From Paenibacillus soyae (GTDB lineage: Bacteria; Bacillota; Bacilli; Paenibacillales; Paenibacillaceae), in the NCBI RefSeq assembly GCF_024623455.1, contig NZ_JANIPJ010000011.1, forward strand, positions 62,001 to 126,000: DNA of 64,000 nt. The letters run 5' to 3'. Position 1 is the stretch's first letter, and every line of letters begins with the position of its first letter. The notes under the pieces are model-generated. The model worked only from the letters and a program-made list of their open reading frames with translations. It was not told the origin of the DNA and searched no databases. Shown piece by piece: positions 18,575 to 26,086 of this stretch. The translations under genes were made by a program, and so were the position numbers.

Positions 18575-19054
18575 ATGCACATACAATTGATAACGGTAGG
18601 CAAATTGAAGGAGAAATACTGGATCGACGCGGTAGCCGAATACACCAAGCGACTCGGCGCTTACGCCAAGCTGGACCTGCGCGAGGTGCCAGACGAGAAG
18701 GCGCCGGAGAACATGAGCGCCGCCGAGGGCGAGCAGGTGAAGGAGCGGGAGGGCGAGCGCATCCTCGCGGCCATTAAGCCCGATGCGAATGTGATCGCAC
18801 TAGCCATCGAGGGCGAGACATGGACAAGCGAGCAGCTCGCCGCCCACCTGGACAAGCAGGCCATCTACGGCGGCGGCTCTGTCGCCTTCGTCATCGGCGG
18901 CTCGCTCGGCCTGTCCCGCGCCGTACTGGCCCGGGCGGACAAGAAGCTGTCCTTCGGGCGGATGACCTATCCGCATCAGATGATGAAGGTGCTGGTGCTG
19001 GAGCAGGTGTATCGGGCGTTTAAGATTAATCGGGGTGAACCGTATCACAAGTAG
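18575..19054 (+). CDS. rlmH: 23S rRNA (pseudouridine-1915-N3)-methyltransferase RlmH
   Basis: 159 residues from ATG 18575, which follows AAGGAG by about 11 bases. RlmH is a SPOUT-class SAM methyltransferase acting on pseudouridine 1915 of 23S rRNA in helix 69. The family signature [10 protein letters not shown] and the C-terminal [20 protein letters not shown]...YHK are present. This is the orfX gene of staphylococci, whose last codons are the attachment site for SCC elements; here the last codons likewise form a sequence repeated seven more times downstream. The gene is intact, so integration regenerates the C-terminus. Confidence 0.97.
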   Translation: MHIQLITVGKLKEKYWIDAVAEYTKRLGAYAKLDLREVPDEKAPENMSAAEGEQVKEREGERILAAIKPDANVIALAIEGETWTSEQLAAHLDKQAIYGGGSVAFVIGGSLGLSRAVLARADKKLSFGRMTYPHQMMKVLVLEQVYRAFKINRGEPYHK

Positions 19055-19064
19055 TGGTAAAGCG
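19033..19064 (+). other. Attachment-site repeat R1 at the rlmH 3' end
   Basis: The 32-base segment 19033-19064 includes the last rlmH codons and stop (core GAACCGTATCACAAGTAG) and recurs exactly at 21082-21113. Known staphylococcal SCC attachment cores at the same rlmH codons are close to GAAGCATATCATAAATGA, so position and sequence both fit. It is interpreted as the leftmost att site of the island. Confidence 0.85.
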
Positions 19065-19120
19065 CAGGATGGAATTAAGTGTTTCTAATAAAGACATGTT
19101 GAACAAAAAGTTTAACAATG

Positions 19121-19248
19121 CTCTGCACCTTTCAGGATTGTGCAGTAAAACATTAAAAAAATGAGGGTAAAGATGAGAAAACCAACATGTTGCAGTATGG
19201 TTATTTAAAAAACACATACTTTATCGTAAAATAGAGAAAGGTGCAGAG
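19121..19248. promoter_or_regulatory. Distant inverted repeat in the abiE promoter region
   Basis: CTCTGCACCTTTC (19121-19133) and GAAAGGTGCAGAG (19236-19248) are perfect inverted copies 102 bases apart, upstream of the antitoxin gene. AbiEi antitoxins are known to repress their own operon by binding inverted repeats in the promoter, so these are probable operators. A further 13-base direct repeat, TGGTAAAGCGCAG, links the end of R1 (19055) with 19285. Confidence 0.6.
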
Positions 19249-19327
19249 AGTAAGCTAATTTTTAACTGTAAAGTGTATAGTTTTTGGTAAAGCGCAGTAG
19301 AATTATTAAAAGCAAGGAGGTGGCGAT

Positions 19328-19936
19328 ATGCTTAGAAAAGATACCACTGAAATGTTGATGAAGATATTCAATCATAATTCAGGATTCGCTGAAACCAAGG
19401 AACTTCTAGATAATGGGATAAGTCTTTATTACATTAAAAAGTTTGAAAATGCAGGTGTTATAGAAAGAATAAAGAAAGGTTTGTATAAATTAAGTAACAC
19501 TGAGTCACGAGATTTTGATGAGTTTGTTACTATTTCCGTGCTAATTCCAGGAGGAGTTATTTGCTTACTCTCCGCTCTTTCGTACTACAAGCTTACAACG
19601 TATACACCTTGGGAGCATTATGTCGCAATCTTGAGGTCAAAGAAAAGACTTAATTCGATAACGCATCCTCCGATTAAATATTTATATTTTTCGAAGAAAC
19701 AATACGAGTTAGGAATTACGGAAGTTCAGGTGGAGGGTAAGTCTTTCCAAATTTATGATATGGAAAAAACGATTTGTGATATAATTCGTTATAAAGATAA
19801 ATACGGTCTAGATATTATGAAGGAAGCTTTAAGGAATTATCTCAATAGAAAAGATAGAAATTTATTTAAACTGAAGAAATATGGAAAAGAACTTAACGTC
19901 AAGGATATGGAGAAGTATCTCGAGGTGATAATTTAG
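19328..19936 (+). CDS. AbiEi-type antitoxin/transcriptional regulator
   Basis: 202 residues. An N-terminal winged helix (about 1-55, with IKKGLYKLS closing it) is followed by the AbiEi C-terminal domain (PGGVICLLSALSYYKLT, MEKTICDIIRYKDKYG, LRNYLNRKDRNLFKL). This is the antitoxin half of the type IV AbiE system and an autorepressor. ATG 19328 follows AAGGAGGTG. Its stop overlaps the GTG start of the toxin by one base. The pair fills a 2-kb cassette between repeats R1 and R2. Confidence 0.9.
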   Translation: MLRKDTTEMLMKIFNHNSGFAETKELLDNGISLYYIKKFENAGVIERIKKGLYKLSNTESRDFDEFVTISVLIPGGVICLLSALSYYKLTTYTPWEHYVAILRSKKRLNSITHPPIKYLYFSKKQYELGITEVQVEGKSFQIYDMEKTICDIIRYKDKYGLDIMKEALRNYLNRKDRNLFKLKKYGKELNVKDMEKYLEVII

Positions 19937-20841
19937 TGAGTGGAAGAAACATAGCAGCTTCAGTTAAAGCAAAATTATTATCAATTGCAAAGGAATCTGA
20001 TAAGACAAACGAATTAATTCAATTGTTATACTCTCAGGAGAGACTTCTCTATCGATTGTCGATATCACCCTATAGAGATTACTTTATTCTTAAAGGTGGC
20101 TTGTTCCTCTATTCAGTTACTGGATTCAAGACCAGACCAACACGAGATGCTGATTTTCTAGTTAAGAATCTAAGTAATAATGAGAATAGAATGATTGAGA
20201 TTTTTAAAGAAATTTGTAGCATTGAGGTAGAAGACGGTATTCAGTATGATATTGAAGGTATTAAAGCTGAAACAATTACTGAAGATGCTGATTATCATGG
20301 TATTAGAGTTACAATTACATCGTTTTTAGAGAAAAGCAGAAGCCAAGTTCAGTTGGATATGGGTTTTAGTGATGTTGTGGTACCTAACCCAAAGGATTTT
20401 GACTATCCTGTTTTCATTGAAAGTGAGTTACCAGCACCTAATATCAGGGTTTATTCCCTAGAGTCTGTTGTAGCCGAGAAATTTGAGGCAATGATTAAGC
20501 TATCGGTATTAAATAGTAGAATGAAGGACTTTTTTGATATATATAATATCTTAACGACGACAACAATTGAAGGTAGAATTTTATCGGAAGCAATTAAAGA
20601 AACTTTTGAAAAAAGGCTAACTGATATAAGAAGAGACCATGAACTGTTTACAGACGAATTTGTGGATGAGCAGAAACAAACGCAATGGCTAGCCTTCTTA
20701 AGAAGAACTAGATTACCAGAGGTAGAATTCTCTTATTTAATGAGTAAACTTAAAGAATTCTTGTTGCCTGTTTATAACTCCTTACTAGATGAGGACGAAT
20801 TTTTTGGTACGTGGAATCCTGAAACTCAAAAATGGTCATAG
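19936..20841 (+). CDS. AbiEii-type toxin, nucleotidyltransferase
   Basis: 301 residues from GTG 19936 (ribosome site GAGGTGATAA inside the antitoxin gene). The AbiEii/DUF1814 nucleotidyltransferase signature is FILKGGLFLYSVTG followed by TRPTRDADFL, where the Asp pair binds metal, and VVAEKFEAMIKL supplies the conserved Lys. AbiEii acts as a growth-arresting toxin and gives abortive infection of phage. The translationally coupled antitoxin lies just upstream. Confidence 0.92.
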   Translation: MSGRNIAASVKAKLLSIAKESDKTNELIQLLYSQERLLYRLSISPYRDYFILKGGLFLYSVTGFKTRPTRDADFLVKNLSNNENRMIEIFKEICSIEVEDGIQYDIEGIKAETITEDADYHGIRVTITSFLEKSRSQVQLDMGFSDVVVPNPKDFDYPVFIESELPAPNIRVYSLESVVAEKFEAMIKLSVLNSRMKDFFDIYNILTTTTIEGRILSEAIKETFEKRLTDIRRDHELFTDEFVDEQKQTQWLAFLRRTRLPEVEFSYLMSKLKEFLLPVYNSLLDEDEFFGTWNPETQKWS

Positions 20842-20942
20842 GATTAAAGGATAGTTATCGTTCATTTATTGATGACGATGAGCCGGACTTCAATACAATT
20901 GAACTATGGAAAAACGGAGAACTTATCGAGAGCCAATCATAA
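20832..20942 (+). CDS. Possible 36-residue ORF after the AbiE toxin
   Basis: ATG 20832 overlaps the toxin stop and reads 36 residues (MVIGLKDSYRSF...ELIESQS). No clear ribosome site beyond translational coupling and no recognised motif. It could be chance. Confidence 0.25.
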   Translation: MVIGLKDSYRSFIDDDEPDFNTIELWKNGELIESQS

Positions 20943-20976
20943 ATATGTTTAATTAAAGGATGTTGAAATGACGAAC

Positions 20977-21010
20977 AGGACGAACCGTAAAAGTCGGATT
21001 CGTCCTATTT
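20977..21010 (+). terminator. Terminator-like hairpin closing the AbiE cassette
   Basis: AGGACGAACCG (from 20977) pairs with CGGATTCGTCCT (ending 21006) with one bulged base, then an AT-rich ATTTATTATTTT tail. Confidence 0.6.
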
Positions 21011-21081
21011 ATTATTTTATAGTTCAGAAATAAAATGAACTAAAAGATTAATCCCGAGGAACAACACACTGAGATAACTTT

Positions 21082-21113
21082 GGGTGAACCGTATCACAAG
21101 TAGTGGTAAAGCG
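21082..21113 (+). other. Attachment-site repeat R2
   Basis: Exact 32-base copy of the rlmH end (19033-19064), separating the AbiE cassette from the 23.5-kb Dnd cassette. Because it is identical to R1 while the others have diverged, the AbiE cassette is probably the most recent insertion. Confidence 0.85.
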
Positions 21114-21207
21114 GAGAGTGGAAATCAAAGTAGATATGGAGACTGTTCAGACTATAAATCTGGTAAGATAGCAATATGAGTATAGTCCATTGGAGGTGTC
21201 ATTCGTT

Positions 21208-21600
21208 TTGAAAGATGAGATGATGACGAAACTTGAAACAATATATGCGGATTATTACGATGGGTTGTATTCCGAGGATCAATTGAAGACGATGCTAAAG
21301 CGACTTTATTCTGAATCGCAGATTGACATTACGAAGTGGTCGGAAATGCTTCTCGATGCTCAGTGGAAGTACGCTACCGAAGAAGATTACCGTAATAAAC
21401 GGGAACAGCTAGACTTGGAAGCTGAACTTGAAGGAGGTGGAATAATGTTCTTTTGCGATTGCGGTGGTCTATTGTTGGTGGAAAAGGTGGAGGCATATCC
21501 AGAAAGGTACAATGGGAATGAGAGGTTGGATTATGATCGCTCATGTACGGCGAAATGCCCTGATTGCAACAAGGTGTATGAGGGCTTGAAATACGATTAA
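21208..21600 (+). CDS. Small putative zinc-ribbon protein, unknown function
   Basis: 130 residues from the TTG at 21208, preceded by GGAGGT at 10 bases. The N-terminal 80 residues are acidic and helical; the C-terminus has paired cysteines, CDCGG and CTAKCPDC, a probable zinc ribbon. It is the first gene of the Dnd cassette, upstream of the strong promoter at 21699. Function unknown. Confidence 0.6.
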   Translation: MKDEMMTKLETIYADYYDGLYSEDQLKTMLKRLYSESQIDITKWSEMLLDAQWKYATEEDYRNKREQLDLEAELEGGGIMFFCDCGGLLLVEKVEAYPERYNGNERLDYDRSCTAKCPDCNKVYEGLKYD

Positions 21601-21698
21601 TAGAACAGGTCACCGTACGATTGCGACGGTGCCTGCGAATCAATGAAAACGCTTCCAAATAATTATAAAAAAAATTTGCAGATTTCGCCTATTTGTCC

Positions 21699-21727
21699 TT
21701 GCGTCGGAGAGCAACTAGGCATATAAT
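21699..21727 (+). promoter_or_regulatory. Strong sigma-A-type promoter upstream of the stem-loop array
   Basis: TTGCGT (21699-21704) and a perfect TATAAT (21722-21727) with ideal 17-base spacing. Transcription would start near 21734 and pass through the stem-loop array before reaching the first dndB gene at 22249, giving a leader of about 515 bases or a separate RNA. Confidence 0.75.
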
Positions 21728-21806
21728 GTAAATACAAGCCAGATGTTTTTGAATACATCGAGAATGTTTTTGATCGGACGGGCAGGTCGGATCGACAACT
21801 CGATGT

Positions 21807-22184
21807 TGGTAGCACAGACGTTTCATAAGCGTCATTACCATTCAGGACAAGCAGGCTTGAGGCGGCGAGTAGTAAGGCGTTCCATTAGCGTCAATGCTCG
21901 CTACCGACCCACCACGGCAGGAAGCGTTCCATTAGCGCAGATGCCAAACCACGGCGAGTAGTAAGGCGTTCCATTAGCGTCAATGCTCGCTACCGACCCA
22001 CCACGGCAGGAAGCGTTCCATTAGCGCAGATGCCAAACCAACGGTGAGTAGTAAGGCGTTCCATTAGCGTCAATGCTCACTACCGACCCACCACAGGCAG
22101 GAAGCGTTTCATTAGCGCGGATGTCAAATTGTAGCTGCAGGTAGTAAGACGTTCCATTAGCGTTAATGCCTGCGGGTACAATTT
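21807..22184 (+). repeat. Array of eight stem-loops with covarying stems and a fixed apical motif
   Basis: Eight copies of a 14-base core, GCGTTCCATTAGCG or a close variant, each inside its own hairpin. Copies lie near 21817, 21876, 21923, 21966, 22012, 22056, 22103 and 22148. The inner stem GRCG/CGTC closes a 9-base loop (TTCCATTAG, or TTTCATTAG/TTTCATAAG in copies 7 and 1). Outer stems differ but stay paired: GGCGAG/CTCGCT (21864/21897 and 21953/21986), GGTGAG/CTCACT (22043/22076), GCAGG/CCTGC (22137/22169), GGCA/TGCC (three copies) and TGGTA/TACCA (21807/21836). The last copy is extended by AAATTGTA/TACAATTT. Copies 2-7 form about 2.5 tandem units of 89-90 bp. The array fills the gap between the promoter and dndB. 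It is not a CRISPR: there are no unique spacers. Confidence 0.85.
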
Positions 22185-22248
22185 AAAAAACTGTCTTTAG
22201 GTAAAAATTATATCACAAGAAATCAAGATGGCAAAGGGGGCTAATGAG

Positions 22249-23499
22249 ATGGCTGTTGTATTACCATGCATAAAAGGAAAAATGGGTTCTACTACATTCT
22301 ATCAAACGAAAATGTCCGCATTGGAACTCGTGAAAAGCGTAAGAGCAGCTTCGGAGCTTGATGAATGGACAAGTATGGGTCCGGAAGAAAGAATTCAAAG
22401 GGAGCCGAACAAACAGCGTATTGTTAAAGAAATAGCACCTTATATTACAGACTCGTCGGATAGATTTTTTGGCTCTCTGATTGTGTTGGTGTATAGAGGA
22501 GAGATTGATTTTGAAGGAATACATCAGTTTGTTGCAAAAGTTCCTAAAGCATACCAATCCACTACAAAGGATATGGGCTTTTTAACTATTGATGGTGCAA
22601 CGCTTATAGTTCTAGACGGTCAGCATAGGTATCTTGCATTAGATAAAGTGGTAAATCACGAAGTGCAAGGTGAATTCTCTAAGGAAGTTCCACACGATGA
22701 ATTGAGTGTTATTTTCATTCCATACGAAAGTAATGAAAAAACACGTCGAATCTTCAATAAAATCAACAAGTATGCTAAAGCAACGGGACGTGGAGATAAT
22801 ATTTTGACAGACGAAGATAATACGATGTCCATCCTTGCAAGAAGATTCATACTAGATGGGGAACCGCTAAGTTCTACGTATCGAGCAGATAATGGAAGAA
22901 TAGAAAGCGTAGTTAATTTTAAGAACAATACTTTGTCTGCAAGAAGTTTGCAATTTACGACGATTAGTACAATTCATGAAACAGTTAAAATGATTCTCGA
23001 GCATAAAGACATCGAGGTTAATCCGCATTTACGACCTACAGATGACGAACTTTCCGATATGTATAGTGTTGTAAAAGAATATTGGGAAGCCGCTTTACAA
23101 TACATTGAAGTTTATGACAAGGCACTTGAGAATAATAAGTTAATACCAAAATTTAGGGATCCTAATTCTCAGTGGTCTTTGTTATTTAAGCCGGCTGCTC
23201 AACTAGCGCTGTTTAAAGGAGTGATTATGGCTGAGAAATACGGTGCCCCATTAAAAGACGTGTTACAAAGGGTAAATAAAGTAAATTGGAGCATGAATAA
23301 TCCTATTTGGGTTGATATAAATGTACGCACAAGTGGAACAATTGATCCAAAGTTGGAAGCCCAAAATAAAGCCGCTCACTTGATATGTTATCTTTTAGCA
23401 TCAGCCTTTATGGACAAGGATTCCATACTTGCTGTTAAGAAAATGTACAACTCAGCTAGAAAAAACGATAATGAGGATTTGCCGCCCCCTATACTTTAA
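22249..23499 (+). CDS. dndB: DndB-like DGQHR-domain protein, first copy
   Basis: 416 residues from ATG 22249, which has AAAGGGGG upstream; an in-frame ATG at 22228 lacks a ribosome site. The diagnostic DGQHR motif is in LIVLDGQHRYLALDKV (about residue 125). DGQHR/DndB proteins are transcriptional regulators of dnd operons and modulators of DNA phosphorothioation. It has its own terminator and is separated from a second DGQHR gene by a promoter-bearing gap, so it may be an independent regulator. It shares little beyond the motif with the second copy. Confidence 0.8.
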   Translation: MAVVLPCIKGKMGSTTFYQTKMSALELVKSVRAASELDEWTSMGPEERIQREPNKQRIVKEIAPYITDSSDRFFGSLIVLVYRGEIDFEGIHQFVAKVPKAYQSTTKDMGFLTIDGATLIVLDGQHRYLALDKVVNHEVQGEFSKEVPHDELSVIFIPYESNEKTRRIFNKINKYAKATGRGDNILTDEDNTMSILARRFILDGEPLSSTYRADNGRIESVVNFKNNTLSARSLQFTTISTIHETVKMILEHKDIEVNPHLRPTDDELSDMYSVVKEYWEAALQYIEVYDKALENNKLIPKFRDPNSQWSLLFKPAAQLALFKGVIMAEKYGAPLKDVLQRVNKVNWSMNNPIWVDINVRTSGTIDPKLEAQNKAAHLICYLLASAFMDKDSILAVKKMYNSARKNDNEDLPPPIL

Positions 23500-23505
23500 T
23501 AGATA

Positions 23506-23548
23506 AGAATCGAAGCACGACTACGATCTTGCTTTCGATTCTTTTTTT
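23506..23548 (+). terminator. Rho-independent terminator after the first dndB
   Basis: GAATCGAAGC pairs with GCTTTCGATTC (23531-23541, one extra base), followed by seven T. The main dnd operon therefore probably starts anew downstream. Confidence 0.85.
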
Positions 23549-23607
23549 ATTGTATAATGGGTTCTTTTATTTCGTTTCAGCAGAAGTTATAATGGTTTTA
23601 TACCAAA

Positions 23608-23619
23608 TTACGTACGTAA
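23608..23619. promoter_or_regulatory. 12-base perfect palindrome between the -10 box and the second dndB
   Basis: TTACGTACGTAA is perfectly self-complementary. A TATAAT at about 23589 lies upstream and the ribosome site GGAGGAG follows at 23622. The position is that of an autoregulatory operator; DndB of Salmonella is reported to bind TACG/CGTA half-sites, which this palindrome contains, although with different spacing. Confidence 0.5.
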
Positions 23620-23631
23620 GTCGGAGGAGTT

Positions 23632-24741
23632 ATGCAAGATTCCATGATCGATTTCAGCTATAACTTCCCCTCTATACGGGGAGTCCAAGCGGGAAAGCAT
23701 TACTATATTGCGATGTGTCCTCTTAAGTTGATTCCGAAGGTCTTCATTTTCAATGAGGAGGAAGTACCTCCAAGTTTCCGCTCCCAAAGGGTATTAAATC
23801 GTTCAAGAATCCCTAAGATTGCGCAATACATTGTGGATAATCCAAATGACTATGTGTTTTCGTCAATTACTGCAAGTATTGATGGTGCTATTAACTTTGT
23901 TCCATTTGATGAAAAGAAGAACTCCAATATTGGACAACTCGTTGTCTCGATGGACTCAAAGTTCCTGATCAACGACGGTCAGCATCGTCGCGCCGCCATC
24001 GAAGAAGCTTTGCGTCAAAGACCAGAGCTCGGGGATGAGACAATATCCGTTGTATTTTTCCTGGATACAAACTTACAGCGAAGTCAGCAGATGTTCAGCG
24101 ACCTCAATAAGCACGCCGTGAATTCTACGCGTTCTATTGGAATTCTTTACGATTTCCGAGACCCACTTGCATTGGCAACTAAAGAGGTCGTCGATAAGAA
24201 CCCGTTTCTCCGTAAATTTACTGATTCTGAGTCGCCAACATTAGCGATGCTGTCACCGAAACTGTTTATGCTAAGTAGCATATATAGCACCATTAAGAGC
24301 CTACTTCGAAAATCTAAAAATCAAGTAATTACTACTGAGGAACTTCAGGTTTGCTTAAAGTTTTGGGAAAGCTTATATGAAGCTATTCCAGAATGGAGGG
24401 CAGTTGAACGTAAAGAATTGTCACCATCGAATCTGAGAAAAGACTATATCACGGGATATAGTATCTTCCTCGAAGCGATTGGACAAGTCGGAGCGTCTCT
24501 TTACTTTGATTCCTCCGATAAGGAATTTACGGCATTCGGAAAGTTATCACAGCTCGACTGGTCGAAGACAAATAAAGAATGGCTGGGACGAGCTATTTCT
24601 AGGGCAGGTAGAATTTCAAATAATGTTGAAGCCGTTCGACTTACCGCGAACTATATTAAGATATCATTGAAGATTGAGCTTAATCAGGACGATCTACGTT
24701 TCGAATCGCGCTTCAAAGAAGGAGACATCTCAGATGTTTAA
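23632..24741 (+). CDS. dndB: DndB-like DGQHR-domain protein, second copy
   Basis: 369 residues. DGQHR is in KFLINDGQHRRAAIEEAL (about residue 110), and FSDLNKHAVNSTRSIGILYD is another conserved DndB stretch. ATG 23632 follows GGAGGAG. It overlaps dndC by 8 bases, as in canonical dndBCDE operons, so this is the more classical dndB; its product regulates operon expression and phosphorothioate frequency. Confidence 0.88.
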   Translation: MQDSMIDFSYNFPSIRGVQAGKHYYIAMCPLKLIPKVFIFNEEEVPPSFRSQRVLNRSRIPKIAQYIVDNPNDYVFSSITASIDGAINFVPFDEKKNSNIGQLVVSMDSKFLINDGQHRRAAIEEALRQRPELGDETISVVFFLDTNLQRSQQMFSDLNKHAVNSTRSIGILYDFRDPLALATKEVVDKNPFLRKFTDSESPTLAMLSPKLFMLSSIYSTIKSLLRKSKNQVITTEELQVCLKFWESLYEAIPEWRAVERKELSPSNLRKDYITGYSIFLEAIGQVGASLYFDSSDKEFTAFGKLSQLDWSKTNKEWLGRAISRAGRISNNVEAVRLTANYIKISLKIELNQDDLRFESRFKEGDISDV

Positions 24742-26086
24742 TTTAAGGGAAGTCCAACAAGAGATCCGAGAGTTATACAGACAAGATAATACCCCGTGGG
24801 TTATTGGATATAGTGGAGGTAAAGATTCAACCGTTGTTGTACAGCTTATTTTCAACGCCCTTTCAGAGTTGGCACGGACTGAAAAGTTAAGTAAAGATGT
24901 GTATATCATATCGTCGGACACTTTAGTGGAGACACCGCTTATTATAGATTATATAAATAATTCTTTGGACTTGATTCAACGGCAGGCAGAACAGCAAGGG
25001 CTGCCGATAAGCACACATAAGGTTAAGCCACTTGTTGATCAAACATTCTGGGTAAATATGATCGGTCGGGGTTACCCTAGCCCAAGACAGAAGTTTAGAT
25101 GGTGCACTGACCGTATGAAGATTGAGCCGGCAAACCGATTTGTTACCGAACGGGTATCTGAACACGGAAAAGTAATAATGATTCTAGGTGTTAGATCTGA
25201 GGAAAGCGCTACAAGAGCTCAGACAATAAATAAACATAAGGTAAGAGGGAAGTTATTAAGCAAGCACTCTACTCTCCCTAATGCTTTTGTTTATGCACCA
25301 ATTCGCAATTTTTCAACTGAAGATGTATGGGCATATCTGTTGAATGTTCCTTCACCTTGGGGTGGGGATAATCATGAGCTCCTGAAGTTATACAATAACT
25401 CGAATGCTGAATGCCCGTTAGTAGTCGATAAATCAACTGCATCGTGTGGAAATAGCAGATTTGGTTGTTGGGTCTGCACGGTTGTTACCGAAGACAAGGC
25501 TCTTAATGGTTTTATAGAGAATGGTGAGGACTGGCTTCGACCGTTGCTTAAGTTCCGAAATATGTTAGTGAAGATCCGTGATGTTCCTGAAAAAAGGGAA
25601 CGCAAGCGCATGAACGGGCAAGTATATTATACCGCTCCGGATAAACTTGGATTTGGTCCCTTTACAATGAAAGCTCGCCAAGAGATTTTGGAAGAGCTTT
25701 TGACTGTTCAGTTTAACCTGCAGACGCCTGAAGGAAATCCGTATGAGCTGATCACAAGGGACGAGCTGTATAAAATTCAAGAAATATGGTCCGCTCTTGG
25801 TGATTGGGAACTTAGCGTGTTAAGTATTTTTAGAAAAGTGTATGGATATGATCTTCCTTGGTTTGGTGAAGAAAGAGAAATTGTATCTCAGGAACAACTA
25901 CAACTTCTCTATCAACTTAGCGAAAAGTATAATGTGCCATTCGAAATCGTTCAAAGGCTTTTGTTCTTGGAATGGAAAAATGCAGGATACTCCTATCGCC
26001 ACGGCATGGAGAAAGAATTGATATCGATGTTACGAGAACAATGGTTGCACATTGAAGGTGACATACAAGAGGAAGTGTTGGCATGA
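24734..26086 (+). CDS. dndC: DNA phosphorothioation protein DndC (PAPS-reductase-like)
   Basis: 450 residues from ATG 24734 (ribosome site AAGGAG inside dndB; the longer frame upstream has none). The PP-loop ATP pyrophosphatase motif YSGGKDST is at about residues 27-34. Cysteines for an iron-sulfur cluster appear in FRWCTDRMK and in CGNSRFGCWVC. DndC activates the DNA backbone for sulfur insertion using ATP. dndD overlaps its stop (ATGA). Confidence 0.95.
   Translation: MFNLREVQQEIRELYRQDNTPWVIGYSGGKDSTVVVQLIFNALSELARTEKLSKDVYIISSDTLVETPLIIDYINNSLDLIQRQAEQQGLPISTHKVKPLVDQTFWVNMIGRGYPSPRQKFRWCTDRMKIEPANRFVTERVSEHGKVIMILGVRSEESATRAQTINKHKVRGKLLSKHSTLPNAFVYAPIRNFSTEDVWAYLLNVPSPWGGDNHELLKLYNNSNAECPLVVDKSTASCGNSRFGCWVCTVVTEDKALNGFIENGEDWLRPLLKFRNMLVKIRDVPEKRERKRMNGQVYYTAPDKLGFGPFTMKARQEILEELLTVQFNLQTPEGNPYELITRDELYKIQEIWSALGDWELSVLSIFRKVYGYDLPWFGEEREIVSQEQLQLLYQLSEKYNVPFEIVQRLLFLEWKNAGYSYRHGMEKELISMLREQWLHIEGDIQEEVLA

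Noticed and set aside
18575-19064. tRNA gene as the integration target
   Set aside because: No tRNA-like fold lies at the island edge; the repeat is within the rlmH coding end.
21860-22180. CRISPR array reading of the regular repeats
   Set aside because: The intervals are themselves repeated and pair with each other as stems; there are no unique spacers and no cas genes in the window.
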